Shown in pieces: positions 8,831 through 9,086 of a stretch of DNA of 9,086 nt. Both the position numbers and the translations under genes were made by a program. Each line of letters begins with the position of its first letter. Positions within the stretch are counted from its first letter, which is position 1. The notes beneath the pieces were generated by a model that saw only the letters and a program-made list of their open reading frames with translations, did no database searches and was not told the DNA's origin. The DNA is taken from positions 9,431 to 18,516 of the forward strand of contig PCSL01000108.1 in assembly GCA_002772325.1 (NCBI GenBank). Reading direction: 5' to 3'. Source of the DNA: Chloroflexi bacterium CG23_combo_of_CG06-09_8_20_14_all_45_10 (GTDB lineage Bacteria > Chloroflexota > Dehalococcoidia > GIF9 > AB-539-J10).

Positions 8831-8880
8831 TTGCCTTAACATATTTCCCCTTACCAGCCTCACGGGACTGATTTAAAGGC
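8831..8880 (-). ncRNA. PyrR-binding leader element (anti-antiterminator)
   Basis: The minus strand contains CAGTCCCGTGAGGCTGGTAA at 8870-8851, a close match to the known PyrR-binding loop pattern CAGTCC-N-G-N-GAGGCTG followed by AAGG. CAG and CTG close the conserved loop. The outer bases GCCTT(T)AA and TTAAGGC can pair to form the base of the stem, with one bulge. GAGGCT at 8861-8856 is complementary to AGCCTC in the 5' arm of the terminator, so PyrR binding here would free the terminator to form. This is the standard attenuation logic of pyr operons. Confidence 0.85.
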
Positions 8881-8887
8881 TCAGTTA

Positions 8888-8916
8888 ACTTTACCACGCT
8901 TATGAAATTAATGCAA
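8888..8916 (-). promoter_or_regulatory. Possible sigma-70-type promoter for the pyr operon
   Basis: TTGCAT (8916-8911) and TAAAGT (8893-8888) are 17 bases apart. Transcription from here would begin near 8881, just before the PyrR leader hairpin, which is where a leader start is expected. Both hexamers match the consensus only partly. Confidence 0.35.
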
Positions 8917-8963
8917 CCCAATGTACTCGTTCACATGATTAGTGACACTTTAATCTTCCTTCT

Positions 8964-9053
8964 TTGTCATTACGAGCCCCTTCGCTTCCTGTCATTCTGA
9001 GCGAAGCGAAGAATCTCTTGACGCTCAGGGCAGGCTCCGGCGAAGCAATCTCA
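8964..9053. repeat. Nested composite dispersed repeat upstream of the operon
   Basis: An outer element begins TTGTCATTACGAGCCCCTTC and ends CTCCGGCGAAGCAATCTCA. It is split by an inner element, CTGTCATTCTGAGCGAAGCG to GAATCTC, at about 8989-9017. The same arrangement is found at 554-635 within carB. Here the orientation is opposite to the operon, unlike all the intragenic copies. Confidence 0.85.
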
Positions 9054-9061
9054 GAAAAGTC

Positions 9062-9084
9062 TCCTCTCCCTTGATGGGAGAGGA
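9062..9084. repeat. Small palindromic repeat at the window edge
   Basis: TCCTCTCCC and GGGAGAGGA form a perfect nine-base inverted repeat around TTGAT. It resembles the palindrome at the carA 3' end (4210-4235). It could work as a hairpin for a gene beyond the window, but without a clear T tract I call it only a repeat. Confidence 0.6.
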
Positions 9085-9086
9085 AT

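Overview
This window holds most of a de novo pyrimidine (UMP) operon on the minus strand, read from right to left: pyrR, pyrB, pyrC, carA, an unknown gene, an inserted nucleotidyltransferase/HEPN toxin-antitoxin pair, and carB, which runs off the left edge. The proteins are clearly bacterial. PyrR attenuation, an aspartate carbamoyltransferase fused to a PyrI-like zinc domain, moderate G+C, and abundant small repeats read in frame together suggest a Chloroflexota (Dehalococcoidia-like) genome, perhaps metagenome-derived. That assignment is an inference of modest confidence.

Right end (8806-9086): an intergenic region with a nested composite of short dispersed repeats, a palindromic repeat, a possible promoter and a PyrR-type RNA leader. 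The leader has a recognisable PyrR-binding loop followed by a terminator hairpin that also covers the pyrR ribosome binding site. Next (4178-8784) come pyrR, pyrB, pyrC and carA, each overlapping the next by a few bases, which points to one transcript with translational coupling. The encoded enzymes make carbamoyl phosphate (CarA with CarB), carbamoyl aspartate (PyrB) and dihydroorotate (PyrC), and PyrR senses uridine nucleotides to set operon expression.

The middle (2574-4170) breaks the usual carA-carB adjacency. A 265-residue membrane-anchored protein of unknown function follows carA. After it lies a 25-codon copy of the carB start with its own ribosome binding site, then the toxin-antitoxin pair, then the real carB beginning with a second, diverged copy of the same 25 codons. 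The simplest reading is that the pair entered at the carB start and a second carB 5' end restored the gene. Most differences between the copies are synonymous, which suggests that one copy came from another lineage's carB.

The second unusual theme is repeat invasion of coding sequence. At least five short dispersed repeats lie inside pyrC, carA and carB, all in the same orientation relative to the genes and all keeping the reading frame. They add peptides such as VILSEAKDL, LSLRAKRSNP and LSLRGALATKQS to linkers and termini. A different palindromic repeat supplies the last 36 or so residues of CarA.
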